Positions 1 to 7,163 of a stretch of 23,384 bases of DNA are shown here, piece by piece. Each line of letters starts with the position of its first letter. Position 1 is the stretch's first letter. The stretch is from a virus. The stretch spans positions 1 to 23,384 of the IMG/VR virus record IMGVR_UViG_3300042338_000363; one strand, 5' to 3'. Made by a program: the position numbers and the translations under genes. The notes under the pieces are model-generated. The model was given only the letters and a program-made list of their open reading frames with translations. It did no database searches and had not been told where the DNA came from.

Positions 1-153
1 TTGGAATGTATGCAGGTCGTTTGCGCGCTCGCGTCGGGGATCATGTTCCCGGAGGTAGAGGCTCCAAAGTTGACACCGCGCATCCCTGCAAATGGCGAAT
101 CCGAGTTGGCTAACGATCTACCGAGCGTACACCACGCCCGAACTGCAAGGTGA
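1..153 (+). CDS. Putative terminase large subunit, C-terminal end (partial)
   Basis: The reading frame is open from base 1 to a TGA at 151-153 and gives about 50 residues. It begins LECMQVVCALASGIMFPEVE and ends in a disordered-looking tail. A Cys/Met-Gln-Val stretch followed by a hydrophobic helix resembles the extreme C-terminus of GpA-type large terminases, the ATP-driven DNA packaging motor and nuclease. Position agrees: the large terminase normally sits directly upstream of the small joining protein and portal in lambda-like phages. It overlaps the next gene by 62 bases, which is long for this genome, where most overlaps are 1-8 bases. None of the catalytic region is in the window, so the assignment rests on position and a short tail. 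The other two forward frames also stay open for part of this stretch. Confidence 0.45.
   Translation: MECMQVVCALASGIMFPEVEAPKLTPRIPANGESELANDLPSVHHARTAR
68..75 (+). promoter_or_regulatory. AGTTGACA gene-start motif, copy 1
   Basis: AGTTGACA lies 16 nt before the ATG at 92, inside the presumed terminase end. It is one of five copies in the window, all 14-16 nt ahead of an ATG. The role is unknown. A sigma-70 -35 box is unlikely because transcription would begin inside the gene. Confidence 0.5.
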
Positions 154-322
154 GCTGACCCGGCTTAGAGAGCAGGTCGCCAATCCGTTCAGCTCCACAG
201 GGGCCGGAGGCGCTTCCGCGTCGCGTGACATGGCGCTTTTGACGGCGCAGCTCGACGGCGCAACGCAAGCGATGAACGAACGGCGGGGGAATGTGCGGCG
301 GAGAACCTTTGCGACCTGCTAA
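92..322 (+). CDS. Small head-tail joining protein (gpW-like position)
   Basis: This 76-residue protein lies between the terminase end and the portal gene, the place of lambda gpW, which completes the head and prepares it for tail joining. It starts MANPSWLTIYRAYTTPELQG and runs into a Leu/Arg-rich helix (ELTRLREQV). An Ala/Ser-rich linker and a second polar helix follow. Such two-helix proteins of 60-80 residues are usual at this position. No family motif is certain. The ATG at 92 is preferred because the conserved AGTTGACA element lies 16 nt upstream. It ends 3 nt before the portal ATG, so the two are probably cotranslated. Confidence 0.6.
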   Translation: MANPSWLTIYRAYTTPELQGELTRLREQVANPFSSTGAGGASASRDMALLTAQLDGATQAMNERRGNVRRRTFATC

Positions 323-325
323 CCC

Positions 326-1789
326 ATGAAGCTATCCAACCTTTTTGACTCCGCGCTGGCGGTTGTCGCGCCTCGGATGGCAGTCAAGCGGCTCCATGCA
401 CGCGAAGTGCTGACCGAGTTAAGCCATCGCGCAGCACGACCCGGACGGGAGCGGAAACTTGCGCCGAGTTCCGGCAATCAGTCTCCAGACTCTTCCGCGA
501 ATAATCGCGACCGGGTGCAGCTCATTTGGGAGGCTCGCGAACTCGAAGAGAATTTCCCGCTGCTCACCGGCCTCCTCGGGAAGCTGGCGTTGTACACGTT
601 CGGCTCACTGAAATATCAGGCCCGCACGTCGGATAAGGACATCAACGCAAAGTATGAGGCGTACTTTGAAGAGTGGAGTGAGGGCGCAGATTCGACCGGC
701 AGGCACGATTTCAACACGATCGTTTCGCTCGCGTTCACTTCGATGATCCGGGATGGGGACATTGGAATCAATATGCGCCTAACCCCTGACGGGTGGAAGC
801 TGCAATATGTTGAGGCTGACCGCATTGGACGACCCGGCGAAGGCTCGATTGGCGAGACGTATCTCGCGGGCATTACCACGGACGAAGAAACGGGCGCGCC
901 GGTTCAGTACCGCGTGTATAACCGGACTCGGGAGGGGATGTATATCGACCCCGTGGAGGTTCCTGCCAGCCAGTTCATCCACCTCTTTGATCCCAAGCGA
1001 TTGGATCAGGCGCGGGGGACGACACACTTTGCTTCCGCGATAGATACCGCTCGGGACATTTGCGACGTGATGCAGAGTGAGCGGTTCGCGGCTCGATGGG
1101 CGGCGGCTCAAACGGGCGTTGTTAAAAACGAAGCGGGGGAAGGTTCCGCGTGGGACTCGCCTAAAGGCGCGGACGGTTTGCCACTCGAGAAGATCCAGTT
1201 CGGCCAGGTGAATTACCTTCGGCCCGGTGAGTCTATGGAGACGTTCCGCAGTGAACGGCCAAGCGTCACGTTCTCGGGATTCATGCAGGCGTTACAGCGG
1301 GACGTGTGTCTCTCGCTTGGGGTGTCCTACGGGTTCTTTGTGGACTCCTCAGCACTGGGAGGCGCGGCGGGCCGACTGGACTCACAGCAGGCCAACCGTG
1401 TTTGCAATCGGTATCAGCGCATCTTCGTTTCCAAGTTTTTGAACCGTGTGAAAAACGCGGTTATCGCGTTCGGGATTTCGTTCGACGGTCTCCCTTCGTG
1501 CCCCGATTGGAAGGCTGGCAAGTGGCAGTTTCCAGCGTGGCCGAGCAGTGACCTCGGGCGTGAGTCAGCATCGAACCTTGAAGAGTGGAAGGCTGGAGCG
1601 CGCACGATGTCGGACATTTACGCAGAGCGGAATGAGGACTGGGAAGAGCAGCTTCTCCAACTCGGACGCGAACGGAAACGGATTAAGGAGATTGCCGAGG
1701 AAATGGGCGTTCAAATCGAGGAAATCAGTCAGCGGTTTCCAAATCAGCAAGCAGGGGCTCCGCAACCTGGGCAACCTCCGAGCGTATGA
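326..1789 (+). CDS. Phage portal protein (lambda family)
   Basis: This 487-residue protein forms the dodecameric ring at one capsid vertex through which DNA enters and leaves; the terminase docks on it and the connector is built below it. Length (lambda gpB is 533) and the order of segments fit the lambda portal family: an Arg-rich N-terminus (about 15-50), an alpha/beta core with the stretch MIRDGDIGINMRL and ADRIGRPG (about 140-175), a VPASQFIHLFDPKRLDQARG segment (about 210-230) typical of portal proteins, a helical stem-like region around 240-330, and a charged Glu-rich C-terminal helix (about 430-470). There is no Shine-Dalgarno sequence before the ATG, only AACCC. It ends in an ATGA overlap with the next gene, suggesting translational coupling. 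Confidence 0.9.
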   Translation: MKLSNLFDSALAVVAPRMAVKRLHAREVLTELSHRAARPGRERKLAPSSGNQSPDSSANNRDRVQLIWEARELEENFPLLTGLLGKLALYTFGSLKYQARTSDKDINAKYEAYFEEWSEGADSTGRHDFNTIVSLAFTSMIRDGDIGINMRLTPDGWKLQYVEADRIGRPGEGSIGETYLAGITTDEETGAPVQYRVYNRTREGMYIDPVEVPASQFIHLFDPKRLDQARGTTHFASAIDTARDICDVMQSERFAARWAAAQTGVVKNEAGEGSAWDSPKGADGLPLEKIQFGQVNYLRPGESMETFRSERPSVTFSGFMQALQRDVCLSLGVSYGFFVDSSALGGAAGRLDSQQANRVCNRYQRIFVSKFLNRVKNAVIAFGISFDGLPSCPDWKAGKWQFPAWPSSDLGRESASNLEEWKAGARTMSDIYAERNEDWEEQLLQLGRERKRIKEIAEEMGVQIEEISQRFPNQQAGAPQPGQPPSV

Positions 1790-3171
1790 GGTTCACGAAT
1801 TTAGAGTGGGATGAATCGAAGCACCGGCGCGTCGGGGGCAAATTCGCGCCGAAAGGCGGCGGTGGGGAAGCACCCAAAACACCGGCCAAGGCTGGCAGTG
1901 GGGAGCCTAAAACTCGCTCCATTGCTGGGCTTGGGAGCGTAACGACCGGCGGAGGGAAAACAGTTCTCAAAGTTTCGTGGCTTGGAAAAGTCGCAGCGGA
2001 AACCGCAGTCGGAGCGGCGGCGGTGGCCGCGTTGCCAGAGGTAGCCGTGGGCGCGGCTGGGGTTATCCTCGGTGGATTCTTCCAGAAAATCGCAGCAAAG
2101 GCAGCGACAGCAGTCGGAAGCAAAGTTCTTGGCGTTGTCGCGCAGAAAGCTGGGGCAACAGCAGCACAGAAAGCGGCAGGCATAGCAGCGGGTAAAGTTT
2201 TAGCGGGGGCCGTCCAACGGAACACGCTGGGATCAGGGGCGCTCGGGTTTCTGAAAGACCGCTTGAGCCGGGTATCAGTAGAAACCGAGGACGGCTGGTT
2301 TAAGCCGAGTACAATCACCATCGACCAGAGGAAAGACCTTATGAGCAGATTACGAATCACCGCGCTGCGGAATGCCGCCAAGGTAACAAATTTCACAGCT
2401 TGGGACGAATCAAAAGTGTCTCGCAAGGCAGGGAGGTTTGCAAGCAAGGGGCAAGCTGAGGCCGTTTCCGCCCACTATAAACAGGCCATCACAGGAGCAA
2501 AAAAAGACCTGTCCGGGCGCGGGCCAAAGCCAGCCAAACAAACAGCCAAGGCGAGGCCCCTTGATCCCAATGCTAGGCGGGAAGGTGGTAAATTTGCGCC
2601 AAGAGACGGTTCTCCTTTAGTAAAAAAAGAGCGGTCTTTGTTTCAAATTCTTCGAGCGCACACAAAGAAGATTGAGCGCAAGGAATCTCGCATTGATTCT
2701 GCCATCGCGAGACTACAAGAGGCTCGGGCTAAAGTTTCGGAGGTTAAGGCTCCTGAGGCTCCAGTTATAGCGGCGATGCCAAGAAGTAAAAAAACAGAAT
2801 GGAAATCGACGAACGGAACACCAGTGGGGGTCGAGGTGGAGGTGGATTATGAAATTATGCGTAACGGCAATATGCGCACAGATGGGCCTAAGCAGGTCTA
2901 TGTTTTTCCGGTTATTAATGGGCAGCGAGGCATGGCTGGAACCTTGGCCTACGGCACAAAGGGCCTGCCCGCTGGATTCCCTGCAAATGTGGGTCGGCTG
3001 GCTATTCCTCCGCAAGTTCTCCCCGAGATCGAGGCTGCGCTTGAGGCGGCACGGGCCGAGGTTACCGCTCACAATGAACCATTTAAGAAGGCTGCAAAAC
3101 AGTCGGACGCCGCATATAAGGCAATGAAGGCAATGGAAAAGAAAATGGCTTACGGGGAGCCTCTCAGGTAG
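1786..3171 (+). CDS. Minor structural protein with repeated DESK/GGKFA motifs
   Basis: This 461-residue protein has no confident family. Three copies of a short motif are visible: WDESKHRRVGGKFAPKG (residues 8-24), WDESKVSRKAGRFASKG (206-222) and LDPNARREGGKFAPRDG (259-275). Similar DESKHPR..GKF stretches occur in phage proteins encoded beside portals. Residues about 65-150 are an Ala/Gly/Val-rich hydrophobic stretch able to form long helices or membrane-inserting segments. Residues about 280-330 look like a charged coiled coil. The C-terminal 130 residues hold a compact domain (GTPVGVEVEVDYEI) and a helical tail. Position between portal and protease corresponds to minor capsid or ejected internal proteins. 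It starts by ATGA overlap with the portal. A role in DNA ejection is a guess. Confidence 0.6.
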   Translation: MRFTNLEWDESKHRRVGGKFAPKGGGGEAPKTPAKAGSGEPKTRSIAGLGSVTTGGGKTVLKVSWLGKVAAETAVGAAAVAALPEVAVGAAGVILGGFFQKIAAKAATAVGSKVLGVVAQKAGATAAQKAAGIAAGKVLAGAVQRNTLGSGALGFLKDRLSRVSVETEDGWFKPSTITIDQRKDLMSRLRITALRNAAKVTNFTAWDESKVSRKAGRFASKGQAEAVSAHYKQAITGAKKDLSGRGPKPAKQTAKARPLDPNARREGGKFAPRDGSPLVKKERSLFQILRAHTKKIERKESRIDSAIARLQEARAKVSEVKAPEAPVIAAMPRSKKTEWKSTNGTPVGVEVEVDYEIMRNGNMRTDGPKQVYVFPVINGQRGMAGTLAYGTKGLPAGFPANVGRLAIPPQVLPEIEAALEAARAEVTAHNEPFKKAAKQSDAAYKAMKAMEKKMAYGEPLR

Positions 3172-3183
3172 GCGCGCCTCCTA

Positions 3184-3191
3184 AGTTGACA
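3184..3191 (+). promoter_or_regulatory. AGTTGACA gene-start motif, copy 2
   Basis: AGTTGACA lies 14 nt before the protease ATG at 3206, in the 34-nt gap after the upstream stop codon. There is no Shine-Dalgarno sequence between it and the ATG. Confidence 0.55.
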
Positions 3192-3205
3192 GTCCGGCCC
3201 TACGC

Positions 3206-4144
3206 ATGGGCCGTGTTACATGCTTTTCCGAGACTCTCGCTTCCAGTCACATTGACCGGGAGGCGGGCGTTATCTTCGGCGTTTCTGTCATAACAGAAGG
3301 CCCCGCGCTGGGTCACGATCTCATCGTTGACGCGAAGACACTCGCACAGCTAAAAGCTTCTTCCACTACGTTTTCCAGCGGGGTTAAGGTAAAAGCGGAG
3401 CATAAAGGCGGAGTCTCAGAGATCCTCGGAGTGATCAAGGATTTCCGAGTCGAAGGGAAGAAGCTCATTGGTGATTTCCATCTTCTTTCCACAGCTCAGG
3501 GACGAGAGCACGTCTTGGAGTTGGCCGAGAAAATGCCGGACACGTTCGGGCTTTCCGTTTCGTTCCAGGGTGAACCGGAAGGGAACAAAGCGCGTTGCAC
3601 GAAAATCCGCTCAGTTGACTTGGTAGCGGATCCAGCAGCTAACCCCGGTGGTTTATTCGAGGAAGTTGACAAGGCGTGCAGGGATATGTCCAAACCCGAC
3701 CCCACCCTCGAAAAGGAAAAGTCTCCCAAAGACGAGGAGACAACTGAGCTGGCAGACGCTGCCGGTATCGACGCACTCACCGCCCGCGTTGAGGCGCTCG
3801 AAAAGCTGATTAAGGCAGCAATCGAAGCCGAAGGCGCAGAGCAGGAAAAGACCAAGCTGGAATCGGACGACGAGCCCACGGCGATGTCTGCAATTCTCGC
3901 AAAGCTCACCGAGTTTTCCGTGAAACAGGAAGCGATGGCTGAGCTTCTCAAGAACACGTCTTCCACTTCCGTCTCGGCTTCCTCTGCCGCTGGCAAGGCC
4001 AAGACAACCACCTTCTCGGAAAAGGTTTCTGAGTACATGGCAACCGGCAAATCCCGAGCAGAGGCAACGCGCTTTGCCATCGAGAAACACCCTGACCTCC
4101 ACCGCACTGAACTCAGTGCATCTGGAATCTTCACCAAACTCTAA
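3206..4144 (+). CDS. Prohead protease fused to scaffold domain
   Basis: This 312-residue protein probably matures the prohead by cleaving scaffold and capsid proteins. Residues 1-150 look like a prohead protease. His66 in KAEHKGG and Ser117 or Ser119 in FGLSVSF are the candidate catalytic pair, and VDLVADPAANPGGLF (137-151) is the tail that commonly ends prohead protease domains. From residue 161 the character changes to a highly charged, helix-rich region with a predicted coiled coil (about 185-225), a Ser/Thr-rich linker and a basic C-terminal segment, as in scaffolding proteins. An internal in-frame ATG at residue 161 with its own AGTTGACA element suggests that the scaffold is also made alone. 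It lies directly before the decoration and major capsid genes. The protease family is not certain. Confidence 0.7.
   Translation: MGRVTCFSETLASSHIDREAGVIFGVSVITEGPALGHDLIVDAKTLAQLKASSTTFSSGVKVKAEHKGGVSEILGVIKDFRVEGKKLIGDFHLLSTAQGREHVLELAEKMPDTFGLSVSFQGEPEGNKARCTKIRSVDLVADPAANPGGLFEEVDKACRDMSKPDPTLEKEKSPKDEETTELADAAGIDALTARVEALEKLIKAAIEAEGAEQEKTKLESDDEPTAMSAILAKLTEFSVKQEAMAELLKNTSSTSVSASSAAGKAKTTTFSEKVSEYMATGKSRAEATRFAIEKHPDLHRTELSASGIFTKL
3664..3671 (+). promoter_or_regulatory. AGTTGACA motif, copy 3 (internal)
   Basis: AGTTGACA lies inside the protease gene, 14 nt before an in-frame ATG at 3686. This is the same spacing as copies 2 and 4, which precede whole genes. A weak CAGGGA also sits just upstream of the ATG. 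Confidence 0.5.
3686..4144 (+). CDS. Candidate internally started scaffold protein
   Basis: An in-frame ATG at codon 161 of the protease gene would give a 152-residue protein beginning MSKPDPTLEKEKSPKDEE. It contains only the acidic, coiled-coil scaffold part and none of the protease domain. The ATG lies immediately after the predicted end of the protease domain. It is preceded by AGTTGACA at the same 14-nt spacing seen at genuine starts. In lambda, the scaffold Nu3 is made from an in-frame start within protease gene C, and this arrangement copies that logic. The internal start is inferred from the motif, frame and domain boundary; no product has been observed. Confidence 0.55.
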   Translation: MSKPDPTLEKEKSPKDEETTELADAAGIDALTARVEALEKLIKAAIEAEGAEQEKTKLESDDEPTAMSAILAKLTEFSVKQEAMAELLKNTSSTSVSASSAAGKAKTTTFSEKVSEYMATGKSRAEATRFAIEKHPDLHRTELSASGIFTKL

Positions 4145-4145
4145 A

Positions 4146-4511
4146 ATGGAAAACAACACTGGATTTCGCTCCTTCGTGGCGTCGTTCGCAGCCGTAAAAG
4201 GCCAGCGAGTAATGTTGAACAGCTCGGGCGGGGTTGACCTCGCTACCGCCGTTAATGGCGTGACAATCGGCGTTGTGACACAGGACTGCGCAAGCGGCGA
4301 TTCTGTCACGGTTAAGTTGCTCACGGCACCCGGAACCTTCGAGGTGACGGCTAACGGAGCAATTACGGCAGGTGCCGTTTGTTACGGAGGCGCAAGCGGC
4401 AAGCTGTCGCCCACCTCTGTCAGTTCCAACACGGCAAGTTTCCGCGCAATCGAAGCAGCCACAGCGGACGGGGATCTCATCGAGGTTATCCCGCTCCTTC
4501 CCGGCAACTAA
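4146..4511 (+). CDS. Capsid decoration (cement) protein, DUF2190-like
   Basis: This 121-residue, Ala/Gly/Val/Thr-rich beta protein probably coats and stabilises the expanded capsid, as lambda gpD does. The pattern VKGQRVMLNSSGGVDLATA, then IGVVTQDCASGDSVTVKLL, then ITAGAVCYGGASGKLSP matches the general layout of DUF2190-type capsid cement proteins: a modest beta barrel with repeated G-x-V-x-L strands. Position between the protease/scaffold and the major capsid gene is the lambda gpD position. An upstream in-frame ATG at 4074 is rejected because it lies inside the protease gene; the ATG at 4146 is one nucleotide after the upstream TAA, in a TAAAATG context without a Shine-Dalgarno sequence. 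Confidence 0.78.
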   Translation: MENNTGFRSFVASFAAVKGQRVMLNSSGGVDLATAVNGVTIGVVTQDCASGDSVTVKLLTAPGTFEVTANGAITAGAVCYGGASGKLSPTSVSSNTASFRAIEAATADGDLIEVIPLLPGN

Positions 4512-4531
4512 CCCACCACTGAGCATTTTTT

Positions 4532-5482
4532 ATGGCTTACTCTAATGCTGGGGCGATCATTCGCCATGACATCAATTCGTACGTCTTACAGGCGGCGAGC
4601 GTTGAAACCACACTGGTAGCGCAGAAAGTTCTTCCCGCGCTGTCAGTTTCTTCCCGTGCGGCAACCTATCCCAAGATCAAGGTTTCCAAAGGGGAACTCT
4701 TGAAGGCGGCGGCGGACACGCTTCGCGGCGCAAACGGATCGTACAACGAGATTTCTCGTTCCTATGAATCTGACAGTTACGACTGTTTGGATCGCGGGCT
4801 TGAAGAGCGGATCGACGACGCGTTCACACGCGACATGGATCGGTTCTTCGACAACGAAAAGATCACCGCCCAGATGTTGCTCCGCAATATCATGCTCGCG
4901 GCTGAAGTTCGTTGCGCTGCGAAGGTCATGGACACGGGAGTGTTCACGACGACCAACGGAAGCGTTGCTTACTCGGAAGGAAACATTGCGACCATCGACT
5001 TTGCCGCTGACTTGTCGGCAGCTCAGGAGCGGCTTGCGATGTATGGCCAAGTCGCAAACACCCTGGTGCTGAATTTGAAGTTGTGGAATCGCATTCGTCG
5101 TTCGACGAAGTTCCAGGCTTACCTGTTCGGGAACCTCCCGAGCGGTATCTCCCGCACCGTTAAGCCGCAGGATGTGGGCGACGAGTTTGGGCTGAATGTT
5201 GTGGTGGCCGCTGGCACCAAGGACACCGCCAAGAAGGGGCAAACCGCTTCCTTGTCGTTCATCTGGCCTGACTCCCACGTCTGGCTCGGAAACGTCCAGA
5301 GCGGGGACTTCGCAGCCGGTGGCGCTGGCCGCACACTGGTTTGGAGCGAAGACTCCGACCTGTACACCACCGAAACCTACCGCGAGGAAGGTCGGCGCGG
5401 TGACATGGTTCGGGTTCGTCAGAACTGTGTGGAAAAGATCATCGACGAGACTGCCGGGCAGTTGATCGCAACACAGGTCTAA
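4532..5482 (+). CDS. Major capsid protein
   Basis: This 316-residue protein is the expected shell subunit (HK97 fold). It follows the decoration protein and is followed by a strong terminator, as expected for a highly expressed capsid gene. Features in order: an N-terminal arm (about 1-55), an E-loop-like region SKGELLKAAADTLRGANG (about 52-70), a helical segment with DRGLEERIDDAFTRDMDRFF (about 88-107) comparable to the spine helix, a P-domain/A-domain core with LVLNLKLWNRIRRS (about 175-190) and a C-terminal beta region with VWLGNVQSG and DMVRVRQNCVEKIIDE. No separate cleavage site is evident. The start is preceded by an A/T-rich GCATTTTTT rather than a Shine-Dalgarno sequence. Confidence 0.85.
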   Translation: MAYSNAGAIIRHDINSYVLQAASVETTLVAQKVLPALSVSSRAATYPKIKVSKGELLKAAADTLRGANGSYNEISRSYESDSYDCLDRGLEERIDDAFTRDMDRFFDNEKITAQMLLRNIMLAAEVRCAAKVMDTGVFTTTNGSVAYSEGNIATIDFAADLSAAQERLAMYGQVANTLVLNLKLWNRIRRSTKFQAYLFGNLPSGISRTVKPQDVGDEFGLNVVVAAGTKDTAKKGQTASLSFIWPDSHVWLGNVQSGDFAAGGAGRTLVWSEDSDLYTTETYREEGRRGDMVRVRQNCVEKIIDETAGQLIATQV

Positions 5483-5497
5483 GCGTAAGCGGTTGAC

Positions 5498-5533
5498 AGG
5501 GCGCTTCTCGAAAGGGGAGCGCCCTTTTCTTTT
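5498..5533 (+). terminator. Strong hairpin terminator after the major capsid gene
   Basis: AGGGCGCT (5498-5505) pairs with AGCGCCCT (5518-5525). Inside it TCTC (5506-5509) pairs with GGGG (5514-5517), including two G-U pairs, and closes on a GAAA loop. The 12-bp stem runs straight into TTTTCTTTT, which ends at the ATG of the next gene. Termination here would keep capsid transcripts abundant relative to tail genes, with read-through supplying the rest. A GGTTGACA, a variant of the AGTTGACA gene-start motif, overlaps its left edge (5491-5498). Confidence 0.85.
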
Positions 5534-5857
5534 ATGGATCCATATTTCAAAGCGGCGATTGCCGGGGCAGCGACCGAGAACATTCGCATGTACGCGACGG
5601 ACGCGACATTGAACGGCAAAGCGGTGCAGGTGATTCCCGAGACGGAAGCGGAATCGTTCCCGATCGGGGACGGTGGGATGATCGAGACGCAAACGATGGG
5701 CGTGATTATTTCCACGGCGCAGTGGCTCAAACACAAAACAACTCGGGCCAGCTCCAATGTGATGGTGCTTGGTGGGACTACGTTCCGGGTTCTGCCGGTT
5801 CAAGTGCTCCCGAATTTCCCGACAGTGAAACTCACGCTCGAAAAACCGACCTCTTAA
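5534..5857 (+). CDS. Putative head-tail connector/joining protein
   Basis: This 107-residue protein directly follows the capsid terminator, the usual place of head-completion proteins (lambda FII, HK97 gp6/gp7 group). It starts MDPYFKAAIAGAATENIRMY and is mostly beta-strand (NGKAVQVIPETEAESF, VMVLGGTTFRVLPVQVLP). Small beta-barrel proteins of about 100-120 residues at this place seal the portal channel and form the tail attachment surface. I recognise no diagnostic motif, so the role rests on position, size and predicted fold. The ATG follows the terminator T-tract directly, and no Shine-Dalgarno sequence can be seen. One nucleotide separates it from the next gene. Confidence 0.5.
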   Translation: MDPYFKAAIAGAATENIRMYATDATLNGKAVQVIPETEAESFPIGDGGMIETQTMGVIISTAQWLKHKTTRASSNVMVLGGTTFRVLPVQVLPNFPTVKLTLEKPTS

Positions 5858-5858
5858 A

Positions 5859-6254
5859 ATGGATTTCCTTTCTGACATCGAAACGGGGATCGCTGAGGCG
5901 CTTGCGGGGTTAACCGGCGTTCAGATTTTAGAGCGTGAGACGGACGAGATCCGGGCGACCAAGGCAGTTGTGGTGAAAGCGGAGATCGTTAAGGAGTTTT
6001 CCGCAGGCTCGCGAATCTGGGAAGTGGAGATTGAGGTCGCCTTGCGAGTGAACCGGATGGAACACGACGCCGATGTCGCAAAGGATACGTTCCAAGACAT
6101 GTTCGCCTTAGTCTGTAACACGGACAAAGAAGACATCTGCGACCCGGCAAAGGTGACTCTGTTTTCGTGGTATGTCCAAGGGACTTCGAGCCAATGGGCG
6201 CAGGATGTCTCGGTGCAGTCGGTGAAGGTTCGCTGTCACGCTCAGCAGGTCTAA
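5859..6254 (+). CDS. Putative tail terminator / tail completion protein
   Basis: This 131-residue protein starts MDFLSDIETGIAEALAGLTG and has an alternating helix/strand pattern. An N-terminal helix is followed by strands (AVVVKAEIVKEF, WEVEIEVALRVNR), then a long helix (DVAKDTFQDMFALVCN) and a final strand pair (SVQSVKVRCHAQQ). This alpha-beta layout, at 120-140 residues, is that of tail terminator proteins (lambda gpU type), which cap the tail tube and join it to the head. Position between a connector gene and the probable tube gene fits. The stop TAA (6252-6254) overlaps the AGTTGACA element of the next gene. No sequence-specific family motif was recognised. Confidence 0.5.
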   Translation: MDFLSDIETGIAEALAGLTGVQILERETDEIRATKAVVVKAEIVKEFSAGSRIWEVEIEVALRVNRMEHDADVAKDTFQDMFALVCNTDKEDICDPAKVTLFSWYVQGTSSQWAQDVSVQSVKVRCHAQQV

Positions 6255-6261
6255 GTTGACA
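6254..6261 (+). promoter_or_regulatory. AGTTGACA gene-start motif, copy 4
   Basis: AGTTGACA starts at the last base of the upstream stop codon and lies 14 nt before the ATG at 6276. The flanks TAAGTTGACAG are identical to those of copy 2. Confidence 0.55.
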
Positions 6262-6275
6262 GTTGGTGCGCTTGT

Positions 6276-6647
6276 ATGTGCGCAGCCGTTATTCACCCAT
6301 CCGCTTCAGGAATCACTTTCGGAGCACCTGACTACACAGGGCTTCTTGTCCAAAATTGTTCAATCAAGAAGAGTTCTGGCAAAAAGGAAATTGCCGACCA
6401 TGAAGGCGAGTTCGCCGCCATTGTTTACTTTCAGAAAAAGAACGCCGTCCAAGTCGATGGATACGCTCTTACCACCCAAGATTTGGGGATTGGTATCAGC
6501 CAGGCACCTCTCGCCGCGTTGACGATTGGCGGGATTACTTCCACCGGACTTTGCTTTTTGGATTCCGTGGACGCTTCCGCTTCTAACTCGGACGCAACAA
6601 AGCTGAGTATCTCCGGTTCCGCTTACGACGCCATCACGACCAGCTAA
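6276..6647 (+). CDS. Probable tail tube (major tail) protein
   Basis: This 123-residue beta-rich protein sits where lambda gpV sits, after the terminator-like gene and upstream of the frameshifted chaperones. It begins MCAAVIHPSASGITFGAPDY. Strand-forming segments include TGLLVQNCSIKKSS, FAAIVYFQKKNAVQVDGYAL and LAALTIGGIT, with a small-residue loop near the end (VDASASNSDATKLSISGSAY). It is short for a tube protein, which usually runs 140-250 residues, so it may instead be a small tail completion protein. The ATG at 6276 is chosen over other in-frame starts because of the AGTTGACA motif 14 nt upstream; no Shine-Dalgarno sequence is seen. Confidence 0.45.
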   Translation: MCAAVIHPSASGITFGAPDYTGLLVQNCSIKKSSGKKEIADHEGEFAAIVYFQKKNAVQVDGYALTTQDLGIGISQAPLAALTIGGITSTGLCFLDSVDASASNSDATKLSISGSAYDAITTS

Positions 6648-6656
6648 AACTGGGCT

Positions 6657-7163
6657 GTGCTCGAAAAATATTACCAAACTCGGGACACAAAGCTCGCTGT
6701 GGCGATTGCCACTCTCGAAGTCCCTTTTCATAATCCCGCCGCCCCTTGCACCTCAGTGCAGGAGGTGGGCGGGCTGCAAACCACTTGGCGGTTCAAGCTA
6801 GATGGAGTCTGGCGGAACCTGCTTTCCGGCGAGACGTGCATTGTTCGGACGGAACACATCGGGATCGCTTGGGGATCACCCAACGCCGGGCCACTACCGG
6901 CAGGGCCACGGGCCGAGCTTCTCCTAATGAAGCGGGCGCTTGAGAATCGGGCGCTATTACAACAGGCGGCGAGGGCGCAAAGCATGGATGTCCGTTATGT
7001 GGGCGAAGCGATTCGCGAGAACATAAACATCATGCAGCGCATCATGATGGAGGGGTCGCTTGCACAGCTAAAGACCCGAGCGGGACGGCTTTTTGTCCCG
7101 TCATTTCACGCACGGGATCACTTTCGAGACGCAGAGAAGGCTTTTGGAATTAAATGCTTATGA
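6657..7163 (+). CDS. Uncharacterised tail-region protein (GTG start)
   Basis: This 168-residue protein has no family I recognise. The N-terminal half looks like beta structure (TKLAVAIATLEVPFHN, TTWRFKLDGVWRNLL, ETCIVRTEHIGIAWG). The C-terminal half is helical and basic (LLLMKRALENRALLQQAARA, IMQRIMMEGSLAQLKTRAG). The only start near the previous stop is GTG at 6657, 10 nt after it. It overlaps the chaperone G gene (TGA at 7161-7163, ATG at 7154 and ATGA at 7160), implying coupled translation. Lying between the probable tube and chaperone genes, it is probably part of tail assembly. No signal peptide or clear membrane segment is visible. Confidence 0.55.
   Translation: MLEKYYQTRDTKLAVAIATLEVPFHNPAAPCTSVQEVGGLQTTWRFKLDGVWRNLLSGETCIVRTEHIGIAWGSPNAGPLPAGPRAELLLMKRALENRALLQQAARAQSMDVRYVGEAIRENINIMQRIMMEGSLAQLKTRAGRLFVPSFHARDHFRDAEKAFGIKCL

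Noticed and set aside
1725-2447. Minus-strand ORF of 240 codons opposite the minor structural gene
   Set aside because: It is low complexity, Ala/Pro-rich, and mirrors the Ala-rich coding strand; it is a compositional shadow.
4643-5878. Long minus-strand ORF of 411 codons opposite the major capsid gene
   Set aside because: It covers the capsid gene, its terminator and the next gene on the opposite strand; the sequence is Arg/His-rich shadow protein with no start signal or neighbours in that orientation.
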